Source: an uncultured Lachnospiraceae bacterium (GTDB lineage Bacteria > Bacillota > Clostridia > Lachnospirales > Lachnospiraceae). From it: a stretch of 64,000 bases of DNA. The translations under genes were made by a program, and so were the position numbers. Below, piece by piece: positions 46,523-56,116 of the stretch (its first letter is position 1; the number at the start of each line of letters is the position of its first letter). The notes beneath the pieces are model-generated. The model ran no database searches. It was not told the origin of the DNA and worked only from the letters and a program-made list of their open reading frames with translations. The stretch lies in assembly GCA_902761665.1 (NCBI GenBank), contig CACWLA010000015.1, forward strand, positions 1 to 64,000. Direction: 5' to 3'.

Positions 46523-47764
46523 ATGGCTAAACAGAACAGTTTCTTCAAGAATTACGGATTCCTGATTCTGATGCTGATCGGCATCGTTGCCGGCTGCATC
46601 GTGGGTGCGGTCTGGCCTGGCGCCACCGCGCTGGAATGGCTCGGCACCATCTTCATCAACCTGATGTTCTGCGTGGTCGTGCCCATGGTCTTCTTCTCGA
46701 TCTCCTCCGCGATCGCAAACATGAGCAATGCGAAGCGCGCCGGCAAGGTCATCAGCACCACGGTCATCGTGTTCCTGTGCACCGCTGCCATCGCCGCCGT
46801 GATCATGTACGTGATCGTCAGAGTCTTCCCGATCTTTACCATGGCGCCTCAGTACGAAGAGTCGGAAGCGAGCGCCCTCGGCTTTGCGGATATGATCGTC
46901 AACTTCTTTACGAAGCCTGACTTCCATGAACTCTTAAGCCGCCGCGCGATCCTGCCGCTCATCATCTTCGCCATCCTGTTCGGCTTCGGCGTGCAGCTTA
47001 ACGGCGGCCCCGAGACCCGCACCGCGAAGTCCCTGGCGGACGTCACCAACGCTCTGATGAAGACCGTCAAGATCATCACCTACTACGCCCCGATCGGTTT
47101 CTTCGGCTTCTTTGCAAGCCTCGTCGCGACCCACGGCAAGGATTTCATGACCAACTACGCGACGGCCATCATCGTTTACTACGTGGTATGCTTTGCCTAC
47201 ATGTTCGCCTTCTTCCCGCTGTATGCCAAGTTCGGCGGCGGCAAGGGCGCCGTAAAGACCATGTTCGCCCACCTGTTCAAGCCCGCCGCGACCGCTTTCG
47301 GTACCTGCTCCTCCGTTGCGACGATTCCGACCAACATGGAAGCCTCCGAAGACACCGGCATCTCCAAGGAAGTCACTGACATCGTGCTCCCGATGGGCGC
47401 CACGATGCACATGGACGGTTCCGCAATGAGCGCGATCATCAAGGTCGCCTTCCTCTTTGCCCTGTTCAATCAGGACTTCAGCACCGGCCGTGCGATCCTC
47501 GCGATCATCGTCGCCGTGTTCAGCTCCGTTGCCATGAGCGGCATTCCGGGCGGCGGCGGCACCGGCGAACTCGTGCTCTGCACCATGTTCTTCCCTGAAC
47601 ACCTCTCCGTGGCCTTCCCCATCGCCCTTGCGATCGGCGACCTGGTCGACCCGCCCGCAACGATGGTCAACGCCGCCGGCGACTACGTCGCCAGCTACAT
47701 CGTGTCCCGCTTCGTGGACGGCAAGGACTGGCTGCAGAAACACCTGGCTAAGAAAGAGAAGTAA
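46523..47764 (+). CDS. Dicarboxylate/amino acid:cation symporter (DAACS family)
   Basis: A 413-residue glutamate/aspartate- or dicarboxylate-type sodium or proton symporter. About eight helices plus re-entrant loops are seen. The serine-rich loop is FGTCSSVATIPTNMEA, the cation-site helix contains PMGATMHMDGSAMS, and HP2 is GIPGGGGTGEL. Substrate choice cannot be read reliably. The gene is divergent from an AraC regulator that probably controls it. AGGAGG precedes the start. Confidence 0.92.
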   Translation: MAKQNSFFKNYGFLILMLIGIVAGCIVGAVWPGATALEWLGTIFINLMFCVVVPMVFFSISSAIANMSNAKRAGKVISTTVIVFLCTAAIAAVIMYVIVRVFPIFTMAPQYEESEASALGFADMIVNFFTKPDFHELLSRRAILPLIIFAILFGFGVQLNGGPETRTAKSLADVTNALMKTVKIITYYAPIGFFGFFASLVATHGKDFMTNYATAIIVYYVVCFAYMFAFFPLYAKFGGGKGAVKTMFAHLFKPAATAFGTCSSVATIPTNMEASEDTGISKEVTDIVLPMGATMHMDGSAMSAIIKVAFLFALFNQDFSTGRAILAIIVAVFSSVAMSGIPGGGGTGELVLCTMFFPEHLSVAFPIALAIGDLVDPPATMVNAAGDYVASYIVSRFVDGKDWLQKHLAKKEK

Positions 47765-47783
47765 GAAATAATCAAAAAACCTC

Positions 47784-47812
47784 TTGCAATCCCGGACGCA
47801 GGGTGCTATAAT
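47784..47812 (+). promoter_or_regulatory. Promoter of tRNA-Leu
   Basis: TTGCAA (47784-47789) and perfect TATAAT (47807-47812) are 17 bases apart, 35 bases before the tRNA. Confidence 0.8.
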
Positions 47813-47847
47813 GCCAAAAGTCTGCAGAAGACAGGTCGAAAGACCGT

Positions 47848-47930
47848 GCGGAAGTGCTGGAATTGGCAGACAGGCATGACTAAGGATCATGTGTTCGACG
47901 AACGTGAGGGTTCAAGTCCCTTCTTCCGCA
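47848..47930 (+). tRNA. tRNA-Leu (anticodon AAG)
   Basis: A class II tRNA of 83 bases with acceptor GCGGAAG/CTTCCGC, a long variable arm (TGTTCGACGAACG region), T-loop TTCAAGT and discriminator A. The anticodon stem CATGA/TCATG holds loop CTAAGGA, so bases 34-36 are AAG (47882-47884). A34 is rare in bacterial tRNAs other than tRNA-Arg(ACG). It would read CUU and, if modified to inosine, CUC. Confidence 0.92.
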
Positions 47931-47940
47931 GAGATCAGAA

Positions 47941-47964
47941 AGCGCCGCGAAAGCGGCGCTTTTT
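47941..47964 (+). terminator. Terminator after tRNA-Leu
   Basis: An 8-bp perfect stem AGCGCCGC/GCGGCGCT with a GAAA loop is followed by Ts. Confidence 0.92.
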
Positions 47965-47972
47965 GTATGTTT

Positions 47973-48002
47973 CGGGGTACGGCTCTTCTTGGCCGTACCC
48001 CG
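47973..48002 (+). terminator. Strong hairpin with weak T tail
   Basis: CGGGGTACGGC pairs perfectly with GCCGTACCCCG across an 8-base loop. The tail TTATTTGTT makes it a possible second terminator or a leader hairpin. Confidence 0.5.
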
Positions 48003-48052
48003 TTATTTGTTAAAAATGTTTTTATATTTATGAAAAAAATCTGCGATAACAC

Positions 48053-48081
48053 TTGCAATCGCGGCCAATAATAATTATACT
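48053..48081 (+). promoter_or_regulatory. Promoter of the giant protease gene
   Basis: TTGCAA (48053-48058) and TATACT (48076-48081) are 17 bases apart. A further TATAAT at 48099-48104 could be the -10 of a second start. The leader is about 80-100 bases long. Confidence 0.65.
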
Positions 48082-48186
48082 ATCCACTATATATAGGCTA
48101 TAATGCGCTGATTGTATGCATTTATTCCATATCTGTGTGCACAGCACAAAGCACTCTTTTCAGTTAAGGGAAAGGAAAACAAGAGG

Positions 48187-51100
48187 ATGAAGAAGAACCG
48201 GAGAAAGATCCTGTCCATGATCCTGGCCATCGCGATGATCGTGACCGCTTATCACGTACCGTCCCGCGCAGCCGGAAACGACAAGATCTCAGACAAGATC
48301 CTGGATCAGCTCGGAACGGGCGTCGAAAAAGACGGCTCGTATCTGGAGGTGCCGAAACTCGGTGACCGGGAAGAGGAAGAAGTCGGTGAGCTCAAGCCCA
48401 TCAATCTTTCGGAAGTGCTCCGCGTGTCCATCGTGCTGGATAAGCCCGGCACCATTGAGGCCGGCTATCCGATGAAGAACATTGCGAACAACAGCAGCGC
48501 GATGTCTTACCGGAACAACCTGAAGACCCAGCAGGCAGTGCTGATCAACAAGATCCAGCAGGTGACCGGCAAGAAACTGGACGTTAAGTGGAACATCACG
48601 CTCGGCGCGAACATCATTTCGGCGAATATGACCCGCGGCGACATGATCAAGATCGCGAGCGTCAGCGGCATCAAGAAGCTTGTCATTGAGAACCTCTATG
48701 CAGCCCCGATCACGGAACCGAATACCAGCAACACCCCCGGCATGATCGGAGCGGATACCGTTGCCTGGGCGAACGGCTTTTACGGAGCCGGCAGCAAGAT
48801 CATGATCATTGATACCGGTACCAACCAGGATCACCTTTCCTTCAGCGGAGAGGCGCTGGAATATGCCCTGACCAAGGATGGCAAGAGCCTTAACGACTAC
48901 GACCTGCTGACGCAGGCGGATGTCGCGGCGGTGGCTTCGCAGCTGAACGCGGGCAAAGGCCTGGATGCGGCACAGTCCTACAAGAGCCTTAAGATCCCGT
49001 TTGCCTACAACTATATCGACCGCAACTATGTCACCGACCACAGTGCCGACGAACAGGGCGAGCACGGCTCCCATGTTTCCGGCATTGCAGCCGCAAACCG
49101 TTTTGTGAAGTTTAACGGTGCGTTCGAGGATTCGCTGGAGACAGTCCTTGCCTGCGGCGTTGCTCCCGATGCACAGATCCTGACCGCGAAAGTTTTTGGC
49201 AAAGGCGGCGGCGCGTACGACAGCGATTACTTCGTTGCGATCGAAGACGCCATCATCCTGGGCTGCGACGCGGTGAACCTGTCGCTCGGCGCTGCCGTGG
49301 CGGGATTTGCTTTCTCGGAAGACTATCAGGAAAACATGGATGCTTTGACGGAAAAAGGCCTGGTCATGGTCACTTCCGCCGGCAACTCCTATGCCTTCAA
49401 CAATGCGTATGCCGGCAGATACATCAATACGGCATACCCTTACAACTATATCGAAGACATCAACATGTCCACCGGCGGCAGCCCGGGTTCCTTCATCAAT
49501 ACCCTGACCGTAGCCTCGGCGGAAAACGTCGGCCGGACGGATCTGCCGCTCATCTTCAACGGCGATCAGGTCGTGTTTTATTGGGAATCCACCGCGAATA
49601 CCCAGAAGAATCCCCCGATCCTCTACGGCAACCCGGAGATCTGGAAGATCGCCGGCAACTATGATTACGTGCTGATCGACGGTCTCGGAAAAGCGGAAGA
49701 ATACGCAGCGGTCAATGAAGCGGTCTCTCTGGAAGGGAAAGTCGTGATGGTCTTCCGCGGCGACATCACCTTCGTTGAGAAAGTCAACAATGCCGTTCCG
49801 TATAAGCCGGCTGCGGTCGTCGTCGTCAACAATCAGGCGGGCGAGATCCTCATGTCCCTTTCTGATGACACCGGTGCCAGCGCGTTTAAAGGGGATTTCC
49901 CTTGCGTAGCGATAAGCCTGGAGAACGGGCTCAGAGTGGCGAATGCTTCCACACAGGGAACTGCCGGTGATTATGATTATTTTACCGGCAAGGTCGAAGT
50001 CAAGGATACCTATGTCTCTGCGCTCGTGACCGATCCCAGCGCCCCTGCGATGTCTGATTTCAGCTCCTGGGGCGGCGGCGGTTCCCTGCTGCTGAAGCCG
50101 GAGATCACCGCACCCGGCGGCAACATCTGGTCTGTCAACGGCATGACGAACGGCGGATATGAAAACATGTCCGGTACCTCCATGGCGGCGCCTCAGGTGA
50201 CCGGCATGATGGCGCTGTTCGGCGAATACTACCGCTATCATCTGAAAGCTGCCGTGGATGCGGCCTTCGGCGCCAATGCATTCAGTGAACGTCAGCTGGC
50301 GCACAGCCTGCTGATGTCCACTTCCGTACCGCTGATCGAACAGGCGTCGGGTACCTATTATCCGATCCTTCGTCAGGGCTCGGGTCTTGCCGATATCGGC
50401 AATGTGCTTGCCGCACAGTCCTTCATCATGATGAAGGATGATGCGACGGTCGCAGCTGGCGACGGCAAGGTCAAGGCAGAACTCGGCCAGAGCACGGACG
50501 GCAAGTACAGCTATACCTTCACCATCTACAATCCCTCCGGAAATGACCTGATCTATGACCTCAGGACCGATCTGTTCACACAGGATGTGTTCGGTTATCA
50601 GGGCTTCGTCTACATGGATGAATGGGCTGTCGACATGGACGGCAAGGTCACTTATTCCTTCCCGAAGTCCACGGGTCTCCACGACGTGGATAAGGACGGC
50701 GATACCGATACTGACGACGTCCAGGCGATCCTGGATTACCTGAGCGGCGAACGTGACGGCGCCGACCTGGATCTGAGCACGCCCGTGGCTGATCTGGACG
50801 AAGACAGCAAGGTCACTTCCTACGACGCGGTCCTGCTGCTGAGCTGGCTCTACTCCATGAACGATGAAACGGAAGATGCCGATACGATCCTGGTTCCTGC
50901 CGGTACCAGCAAGGACGTGGTCGTGACCATCGACGTTTCTTCCTGGGATGATTCCTATTATCCGAGCGGCATGTGGGTCGAGGGCTATACCTTCGTATCC
51001 TGCCAGAGCATCAGCACTGACGGTGCCAAACTCGATGTGGAACACTCCATTCCGCTGCTTGGCTTCTACGGCTGCTTCACGGATGCTTCCATGTATGACG

Positions 51101-54100
51101 CAAACTCTTACACGGAAGTTCTGTACGGCAACAAGAAGATGACGTATGGCGATGATCCGGAAACCAACTACATGCTGATCCAGTATGAAGGCGCGAAGAA
51201 GCCGACCATCTTCACCGGCAACCCTTACGCGGTCGAAGATGTGTTCCCTGCGGACCGCCTTGCGATCAGCTCCAAAACGCTGATCAGCAGTTTCCATTAT
51301 GACCTGATCCGCGGGGCAGGCACTACCGGCATGATGGTCCGGAAAGCTGATGACGACCGGAACGTGACGGATGAGATCCTGACAAAGACGATCGACGGTG
51401 CGCAGTATCCGATCTTCTTCCACATCAATCAGATCCAGTGGATCTATTCTGCCGGCCGTGTTGACCAGTCGGTCGGTGCGGCACCGGCTGATCTGGGACT
51501 TAAGGAAGGCGATGTTTTCAACATCAGCCGCTATGCCATCCCGGAATACTATGCCATGAAACTGAACGGTTCCAAGGCAAGCACGCTTACGGAATCCGAA
51601 CTGGAGCAGCTGCTGAAGAGCAGTGATGCCGACACGGTTCTTGGCGAAGGTGCCTTCCTCGGCTTCACGCTGAAGGTCGACGATACCAGACCGACCATCG
51701 AACCGCTGGAGGCAGACCCCGAAAGTGATGAGGTCACCGTATCGTTCCATGATAATGAGTACGTAGCATATGTTGCGATAATGGATCCTTCCGGACAGAC
51801 CGTTTATGATGCGTATGTTCCGGAACAGAGCGAAGCCGGTGAGACACTGACGCTCACGATCAAAAAGTCGGATTATGCGCTGAACAATGCGGTTACGGTT
51901 TTTGTGGCTGACTATGCCGGCAACGAATCTGCTGCAGTCGTCCGCACCGGTGAAGGTGAGATCACGGCAGAGCAGCCGTATACGATCTATGTGCCGACGG
52001 ACACGATCGAAGAAGGCAAACAGTACGTGGCCACGGTCACTAATGAAGAGGGATATACCATTGCCATGGATTGCTACGGCGATGGATTCTATCTGGGCCG
52101 CGATATGACCTATATCGACAACGGAGCGTTTGAAGAATACGAAGGTCTCTTCATTGCTTCGGAAGATATCAATCTGGAAATGCTGTGGGGGATCGACAGT
52201 TCGGCTTCCAACTATATCCCCGGAACATTCTTCATGTTCAATGAAACCGAGGACGGAACGATAGCATATCTGCAGAATTACGGACAACGTCCTGCTACAG
52301 TTTCTTCCGACGGAAAAATTTATTACGGTTTGTTCTGGACGTATGAGGACCAGGAACTGTATTCGCCGTATTATGAGACATTTGTGGTGCTGAATGACAG
52401 TTATACATTCGTGATGTCTGAAGAACCGGCGAAAATATATCTCTGGGAACCTATGGAGATCACTGTTCTGCAGCCGTACGATCCTTATGCGGTAAGTGAG
52501 ATCACGGTCGATCCGGAGAACTACACTCTGATTCCGTCCATAGGTCTGAACAGCGTTCAGCTGACGGCGACAGTGAATCCGCTGACGGCGGAAGACCGAA
52601 GCGTGACCTGGAGCTCTTCGAATGAAGAGGTGGCCACTGTTGATCAGAACGGTCTCGTCACTGCAGTATCGCTTGGCTCGGCAACCATTACCGTGACGGC
52701 GAATGACGGCAGCGGTGTCAGCGCCAAGGCAGTTATCAATGTCGTAGAAGAGCATCCGATGCCGGAAGGTACGGTCGTATACGGCCAGATCGAGAAGGAA
52801 GACAAAACCGTTGAATTTGTCGAGATCGACCTGCATGACATGACCATGAAAACGGTAGCGAGAACGCCTGATGTTATGAAAGGATATCCGTTCATCGGCG
52901 GCGGCCGCAGCGGCAACGTCATCTGGGGTTCAGATGAAGATGATGACGTCAGCCTCTTCGATGTATCCAATAATTATTCCTGGACAGAACTTGGCGAATT
53001 AAAGCACGCGAACGCGTTCCGCGATGCGGCAAACCTTCCTGAACTGGTTTTCACTTCCGACGGAACGGATTATCCGCTGGTGCTGACAGCCGTATCGAAC
53101 GGAAACCTTCTTCAGCTCATGACGGAGACAGGCGGTTATGTCTACTTCGAACTGAACGAAGAGGTTGAAGCTGATATTGTAGCGATTGCCTTTGTTGATG
53201 CCGGAACGGATAAGGATGAAGAAGGCGATGAATATCTCTACTACGACTACTATGCACTGGATAGTACAGGTGCTGTTTGGGCTTTCGAATTGTACCAGTA
53301 CGTTGGACATCAGGACGATGTTGGCCTTGAAACGCTTCGTTTAGGCCAGCTTACCGGTTTTGCCTGCGGCTCTGATCCGGCAGCTTATTCCCTGGTATTT
53401 GCCTATGACCAGACAAGGACTTACAGCTTGTTCCTGGCTGACAATACTTCGAAGTCGCTGTGGTATATTGATCTGCAGGCGTCAGCGAACGGTGTGATCC
53501 CGGCGGTCTATATCGGCGCGCCTAAAGGCGTGATCAACCTGTCGACGCTGTACAATAACACCTTTGATACTGTGCAGACAGTGACATCTGCCGGTACTGA
53601 TGAGTTAGCGGACGTTCATGAGAGCATGAGGAGCCTGATCGGCGGACAGAACGCTGTACTGAAGACAGATAAGCTTCTGCCTGCAGTTCCGGAAGCTGCT
53701 GAAGACCCGGCGGTTCCTGAAAACGAAGCGCCCGCCGAGGAAGTGCCTGCCGAAGAAGTAACCGAGGCTCCTGCCGAGGAAGAACCTGAAGCACCTGCTG
53801 AAGAAGTGACCGAGGCACCCGCTGAGGAAGAACCTGAAGCACCCGCTGAAGAAGTGACCGAGGCGCCTGCTGAGGAAGAACCTGCCGAAGCGACGACCGA
53901 AGCGCCTGCGGAAGAGGAACCTGAAGCCCCCGCCGAGGATGTGACCGAAGCACCCGCTGAGGAAGAACCTGCCGGAGAACCGGCCAACCCTGTCGTGGGC
54001 GGCCTGAATGCGGCACCGATCACCGAAGCGAACTCCGGCAGACCGGAAGACGCAGTGGCGCTGAGATCCTCCAACGAGACCGAGAGCGAAAGCAGCAAGA

Positions 54101-54786
54101 ACGGCAACAGCCTGCTGCTGAGCCTGACGAATGACGAAGATGCGACGAACGGACTGATCACGCTGTCCTATGAAAAGGATCAGCTGAAGTTCCTGGGCGT
54201 TACGAATCCTGAAGCTCCCGGTGCTGAGTTGGATGACATGTTCTTCAGTGCGCACGAAGACAAGGAAGCCGGCAAGGTGACCTTCGTCTACGCGACCCTC
54301 AACGTGATCGAAGCCGGTGATGAAGTCGCCGAACTCGAATTCGTGAAGCCTTGCGAAGACATGACGCTCGTTCTGGCCGCGACCGAACGCAACCGGGATC
54401 TGGATCTTGACGAAGAAGCCAAGCTGGAACTGGAAGGCACAGGCCATGACTGGCAGCTGGATTCCGTGACCTGGGAAGGCAGCGATGAAGAAGGCTACAC
54501 CAAGGGAACCTTCACCTTCATCTGCGGCAACAACTCCGACCACGTCGATATCGTCACCGATGAAAAACTCGATGTCGAGACGGACGGAGAAGGCAACGTC
54601 ACCTACACGGCGGAAGTGATCGGTCCTGACGGCAAGACCTACACCGAAACGAAAAAGGTGATGGCAACGCCGGCTACCGGAGATGCTTCCAACCTGCCGC
54701 TGTTCGTCACGATGGGCAGCACGGCGACCGCAGCGCTTCTTGGCGTGATGCGCATCCGCCGCAAAAAAGAAGACGAAGAAGAATGA
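48187..54786 (+). CDS. Giant cell-wall-anchored subtilase (S8) with PA, dockerin-like, Ig-like and cohesin-like segments
   Basis: A 2,199-residue surface protease. A signal peptide covers about 1-30. The S8 catalytic residues are Asp209 (IMIIDTG), His293 (GEHGSHVSG) and Ser665 (SGTSMAAP). The wide His-Ser gap holds a PA domain (about 510-610). A type I dockerin-like pair lies at about 835-890 (DVDKDGDTDTDD and DLDEDSKVTSYD), a group-2 Ig-like domain at about 1435-1520, acidic 16-residue repeats at about 1855-1935, and a cohesin-like domain at about 1960-2085. TPATGD near 2160 plus a helix and Lys/Arg tail form a sortase signal. ATG at 48187 fits the signal peptide. It probably digests outside proteins; the module pairing is inference. 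Confidence 0.88.
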   Translation: MKKNRRKILSMILAIAMIVTAYHVPSRAAGNDKISDKILDQLGTGVEKDGSYLEVPKLGDREEEEVGELKPINLSEVLRVSIVLDKPGTIEAGYPMKNIANNSSAMSYRNNLKTQQAVLINKIQQVTGKKLDVKWNITLGANIISANMTRGDMIKIASVSGIKKLVIENLYAAPITEPNTSNTPGMIGADTVAWANGFYGAGSKIMIIDTGTNQDHLSFSGEALEYALTKDGKSLNDYDLLTQADVAAVASQLNAGKGLDAAQSYKSLKIPFAYNYIDRNYVTDHSADEQGEHGSHVSGIAAANRFVKFNGAFEDSLETVLACGVAPDAQILTAKVFGKGGGAYDSDYFVAIEDAIILGCDAVNLSLGAAVAGFAFSEDYQENMDALTEKGLVMVTSAGNSYAFNNAYAGRYINTAYPYNYIEDINMSTGGSPGSFINTLTVASAENVGRTDLPLIFNGDQVVFYWESTANTQKNPPILYGNPEIWKIAGNYDYVLIDGLGKAEEYAAVNEAVSLEGKVVMVFRGDITFVEKVNNAVPYKPAAVVVVNNQAGEILMSLSDDTGASAFKGDFPCVAISLENGLRVANASTQGTAGDYDYFTGKVEVKDTYVSALVTDPSAPAMSDFSSWGGGGSLLLKPEITAPGGNIWSVNGMTNGGYENMSGTSMAAPQVTGMMALFGEYYRYHLKAAVDAAFGANAFSERQLAHSLLMSTSVPLIEQASGTYYPILRQGSGLADIGNVLAAQSFIMMKDDATVAAGDGKVKAELGQSTDGKYSYTFTIYNPSGNDLIYDLRTDLFTQDVFGYQGFVYMDEWAVDMDGKVTYSFPKSTGLHDVDKDGDTDTDDVQAILDYLSGERDGADLDLSTPVADLDEDSKVTSYDAVLLLSWLYSMNDETEDADTILVPAGTSKDVVVTIDVSSWDDSYYPSGMWVEGYTFVSCQSISTDGAKLDVEHSIPLLGFYGCFTDASMYDANSYTEVLYGNKKMTYGDDPETNYMLIQYEGAKKPTIFTGNPYAVEDVFPADRLAISSKTLISSFHYDLIRGAGTTGMMVRKADDDRNVTDEILTKTIDGAQYPIFFHINQIQWIYSAGRVDQSVGAAPADLGLKEGDVFNISRYAIPEYYAMKLNGSKASTLTESELEQLLKSSDADTVLGEGAFLGFTLKVDDTRPTIEPLEADPESDEVTVSFHDNEYVAYVAIMDPSGQTVYDAYVPEQSEAGETLTLTIKKSDYALNNAVTVFVADYAGNESAAVVRTGEGEITAEQPYTIYVPTDTIEEGKQYVATVTNEEGYTIAMDCYGDGFYLGRDMTYIDNGAFEEYEGLFIASEDINLEMLWGIDSSASNYIPGTFFMFNETEDGTIAYLQNYGQRPATVSSDGKIYYGLFWTYEDQELYSPYYETFVVLNDSYTFVMSEEPAKIYLWEPMEITVLQPYDPYAVSEITVDPENYTLIPSIGLNSVQLTATVNPLTAEDRSVTWSSSNEEVATVDQNGLVTAVSLGSATITVTANDGSGVSAKAVINVVEEHPMPEGTVVYGQIEKEDKTVEFVEIDLHDMTMKTVARTPDVMKGYPFIGGGRSGNVIWGSDEDDDVSLFDVSNNYSWTELGELKHANAFRDAANLPELVFTSDGTDYPLVLTAVSNGNLLQLMTETGGYVYFELNEEVEADIVAIAFVDAGTDKDEEGDEYLYYDYYALDSTGAVWAFELYQYVGHQDDVGLETLRLGQLTGFACGSDPAAYSLVFAYDQTRTYSLFLADNTSKSLWYIDLQASANGVIPAVYIGAPKGVINLSTLYNNTFDTVQTVTSAGTDELADVHESMRSLIGGQNAVLKTDKLLPAVPEAAEDPAVPENEAPAEEVPAEEVTEAPAEEEPEAPAEEVTEAPAEEEPEAPAEEVTEAPAEEEPAEATTEAPAEEEPEAPAEDVTEAPAEEEPAGEPANPVVGGLNAAPITEANSGRPEDAVALRSSNETESESSKNGNSLLLSLTNDEDATNGLITLSYEKDQLKFLGVTNPEAPGAELDDMFFSAHEDKEAGKVTFVYATLNVIEAGDEVAELEFVKPCEDMTLVLAATERNRDLDLDEEAKLELEGTGHDWQLDSVTWEGSDEEGYTKGTFTFICGNNSDHVDIVTDEKLDVETDGEGNVTYTAEVIGPDGKTYTETKKVMATPATGDASNLPLFVTMGSTATAALLGVMRIRRKKEDEEE
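53752..53976 (+). repeat. 48-base in-frame repeat coding EEVTEAPAEEEPEAPA
   Basis: Units start at 53752, 53800 and 53848, then two shortened or altered units follow. Codons for the same residues vary (GCA, GCC, GCG, GCT), so the repeat is old or under protein-level selection. It forms a flexible acidic stalk before the cohesin-like domain. Confidence 0.85.
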
Positions 54787-54813
54787 TCTTCGCCTGAGTA
54801 AATGAATTAAGGG

Positions 54814-54841
54814 CGGCCCCTGCTTCGGCAGGGGCCGTTTT
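54814..54841 (+). terminator. Terminator after the giant protease gene
   Basis: A 10-bp perfect stem CGGCCCCTGC/GCAGGGGCCG with a TTCG loop is followed by four Ts. Confidence 0.9.
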
Positions 54842-54855
54842 CATGCAAAAAACAT

Positions 54856-54884
54856 TTGCCAAGAAAACGGAGAGGTGCTATAAT
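54856..54884 (+). promoter_or_regulatory. Promoter of tRNA-Gly
   Basis: TTGCCA (54856-54861) and perfect TATAAT (54879-54884) are 17 bases apart, 9 bases before the tRNA. Confidence 0.8.
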
Positions 54885-54893
54885 CATCTCCAC

Positions 54894-54964
54894 GCGGATA
54901 TAGTTCATTGGTAGAACACCAGCTTCCCAAGCTGGATAGGCGGGTTCGATTCCCGTTATCCGCT
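54894..54964 (+). tRNA. tRNA-Gly (anticodon CCC)
   Basis: The acceptor GCGGATA pairs with TATCCGC. The anticodon stem CCAGC/GCTGG holds loop TTCCCAA with CCC at 54926-54928. The D-arm AGTTCATTGGTAGAAC and T-loop TTCGATT are normal. It reads GGG. Confidence 0.95.
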
Positions 54965-54990
54965 TATTTTTATACAAAGGGGCAAAGCCA

Positions 54991-56073
54991 ATGGGAGAGA
55001 CGCAGAGAAATGACCGCAGACGCGCTCTTCTTATTGCTGCGCCGCGCCTTACGGCGTGGTTCGCCGCGAACCGGCGGGCCTTTCCCTGGCGGGAAAGCCG
55101 CACGCCCTACAAGGTCCTCGTGTCCGAGACCATGCTGCAGCAGACCCGCATCGAGGCAGTGCTGAAATACTATGAGCGCTTCATGAAGGCGTTTCCGACG
55201 CTCCGGGCGCTTGCCGGAGCGCCCGAGGACCTCGTGATGAAGCACTGGGAAGGCCTCGGTTATTACAGCCGGGCGCGGAACCTGAAAAAGTGCGCGGAGA
55301 TTTGCGCGGAGCACCATGACGGAAAACTGCCGGAGACGTATGCGGAACTCATCAGGCTCCCCGGGCTGGGGCCGTATTCCGCCGGCGCGGTCGCGTCGCT
55401 CTGTCATGACGAAGCGGTCCCTGCGGTGGACGGAAACGTCCTGCGCGTACTCGCGCGTTTTTTCGGTGACGCCCGGGACGTAAGGCTTCCGGAGGTCAGG
55501 AAAGAGGCTGAAGACGTCATCAGGGCGGTCCTGGAAGACGGCCTGGTTTCGCCTTCACTCTTCAACGAAGCCCTGATGGAACTGGGGGAGACGCTCTGCG
55601 CGCCGAAGGGAAAACCGCAGTGCGAATGCTGCCCCTGGGAAAAGATCTGCCGTGCACACGCTGAGGGACGGGAGGAGAAGCTCCCTTACCGCTCGGCCGG
55701 CGCCGCCAGGGCTGTGGAAGAAAAGACCGTCTGGATCTTCATCTGCGGCGGCAGGATCGCGCTCGAGAAACGCCCGAACACCGGCATGCTCCGCGGTCTT
55801 TACGGCTTCCCGATGACGGAAGGGACCGTTCCGGATGCGGAAACAGCAGACACAGTACTGCGGGACAGGGGCATCGCTCCGCTTCGCGTATTACCGTTTG
55901 GCATCGCGAAGCATGTATTCACCCATAAGGAGTGGCACATGACCGGATACCTTGCCGAGACCGAAAAGCCTGTTCCCGGCTTCAGCTATGTGACGGCGGG
56001 AGAACTGGCGAACAGCTATGCCCTTCCCTCGGCGTTCCGCGCTTACAGAGACAGGCTTGCTGCCGGCCGCTGA
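54991..56073 (+). CDS. mutY: A/G-specific adenine DNA glycosylase
   Basis: A 360-residue MutY, which removes adenine opposite 8-oxoguanine. The helix-hairpin-helix region is LPGLGPYSAGAVAS with catalytic Asp in AVDGNVLRV. The iron-sulfur Cys are in CAPKGKPQCECCPWEKIC; the first spacing is seven residues rather than the usual six. A C-terminal NUDIX-like domain (about 235-355) recognises 8-oxoG. AAGGGG lies upstream of the start, and tRNA-Gly ends 26 bases before. Confidence 0.94.
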   Translation: MGETQRNDRRRALLIAAPRLTAWFAANRRAFPWRESRTPYKVLVSETMLQQTRIEAVLKYYERFMKAFPTLRALAGAPEDLVMKHWEGLGYYSRARNLKKCAEICAEHHDGKLPETYAELIRLPGLGPYSAGAVASLCHDEAVPAVDGNVLRVLARFFGDARDVRLPEVRKEAEDVIRAVLEDGLVSPSLFNEALMELGETLCAPKGKPQCECCPWEKICRAHAEGREEKLPYRSAGAARAVEEKTVWIFICGGRIALEKRPNTGMLRGLYGFPMTEGTVPDAETADTVLRDRGIAPLRVLPFGIAKHVFTHKEWHMTGYLAETEKPVPGFSYVTAGELANSYALPSAFRAYRDRLAAGR

Positions 56074-56116
56074 CGCGGCGGTGCGTACAGGGAATCAAAG
56101 AATCAGGAGTATGATC

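Noticed and set aside
48289..52836. Long open frame on the minus strand opposite the giant protease gene
   Set aside because: It is a by-product of the GC-rich codon pattern. It has no ribosome site, recognisable domain or promoter, and the plus-strand gene is certain. The same holds for the long antisense frames opposite addB, addA, lepA and glyQS.
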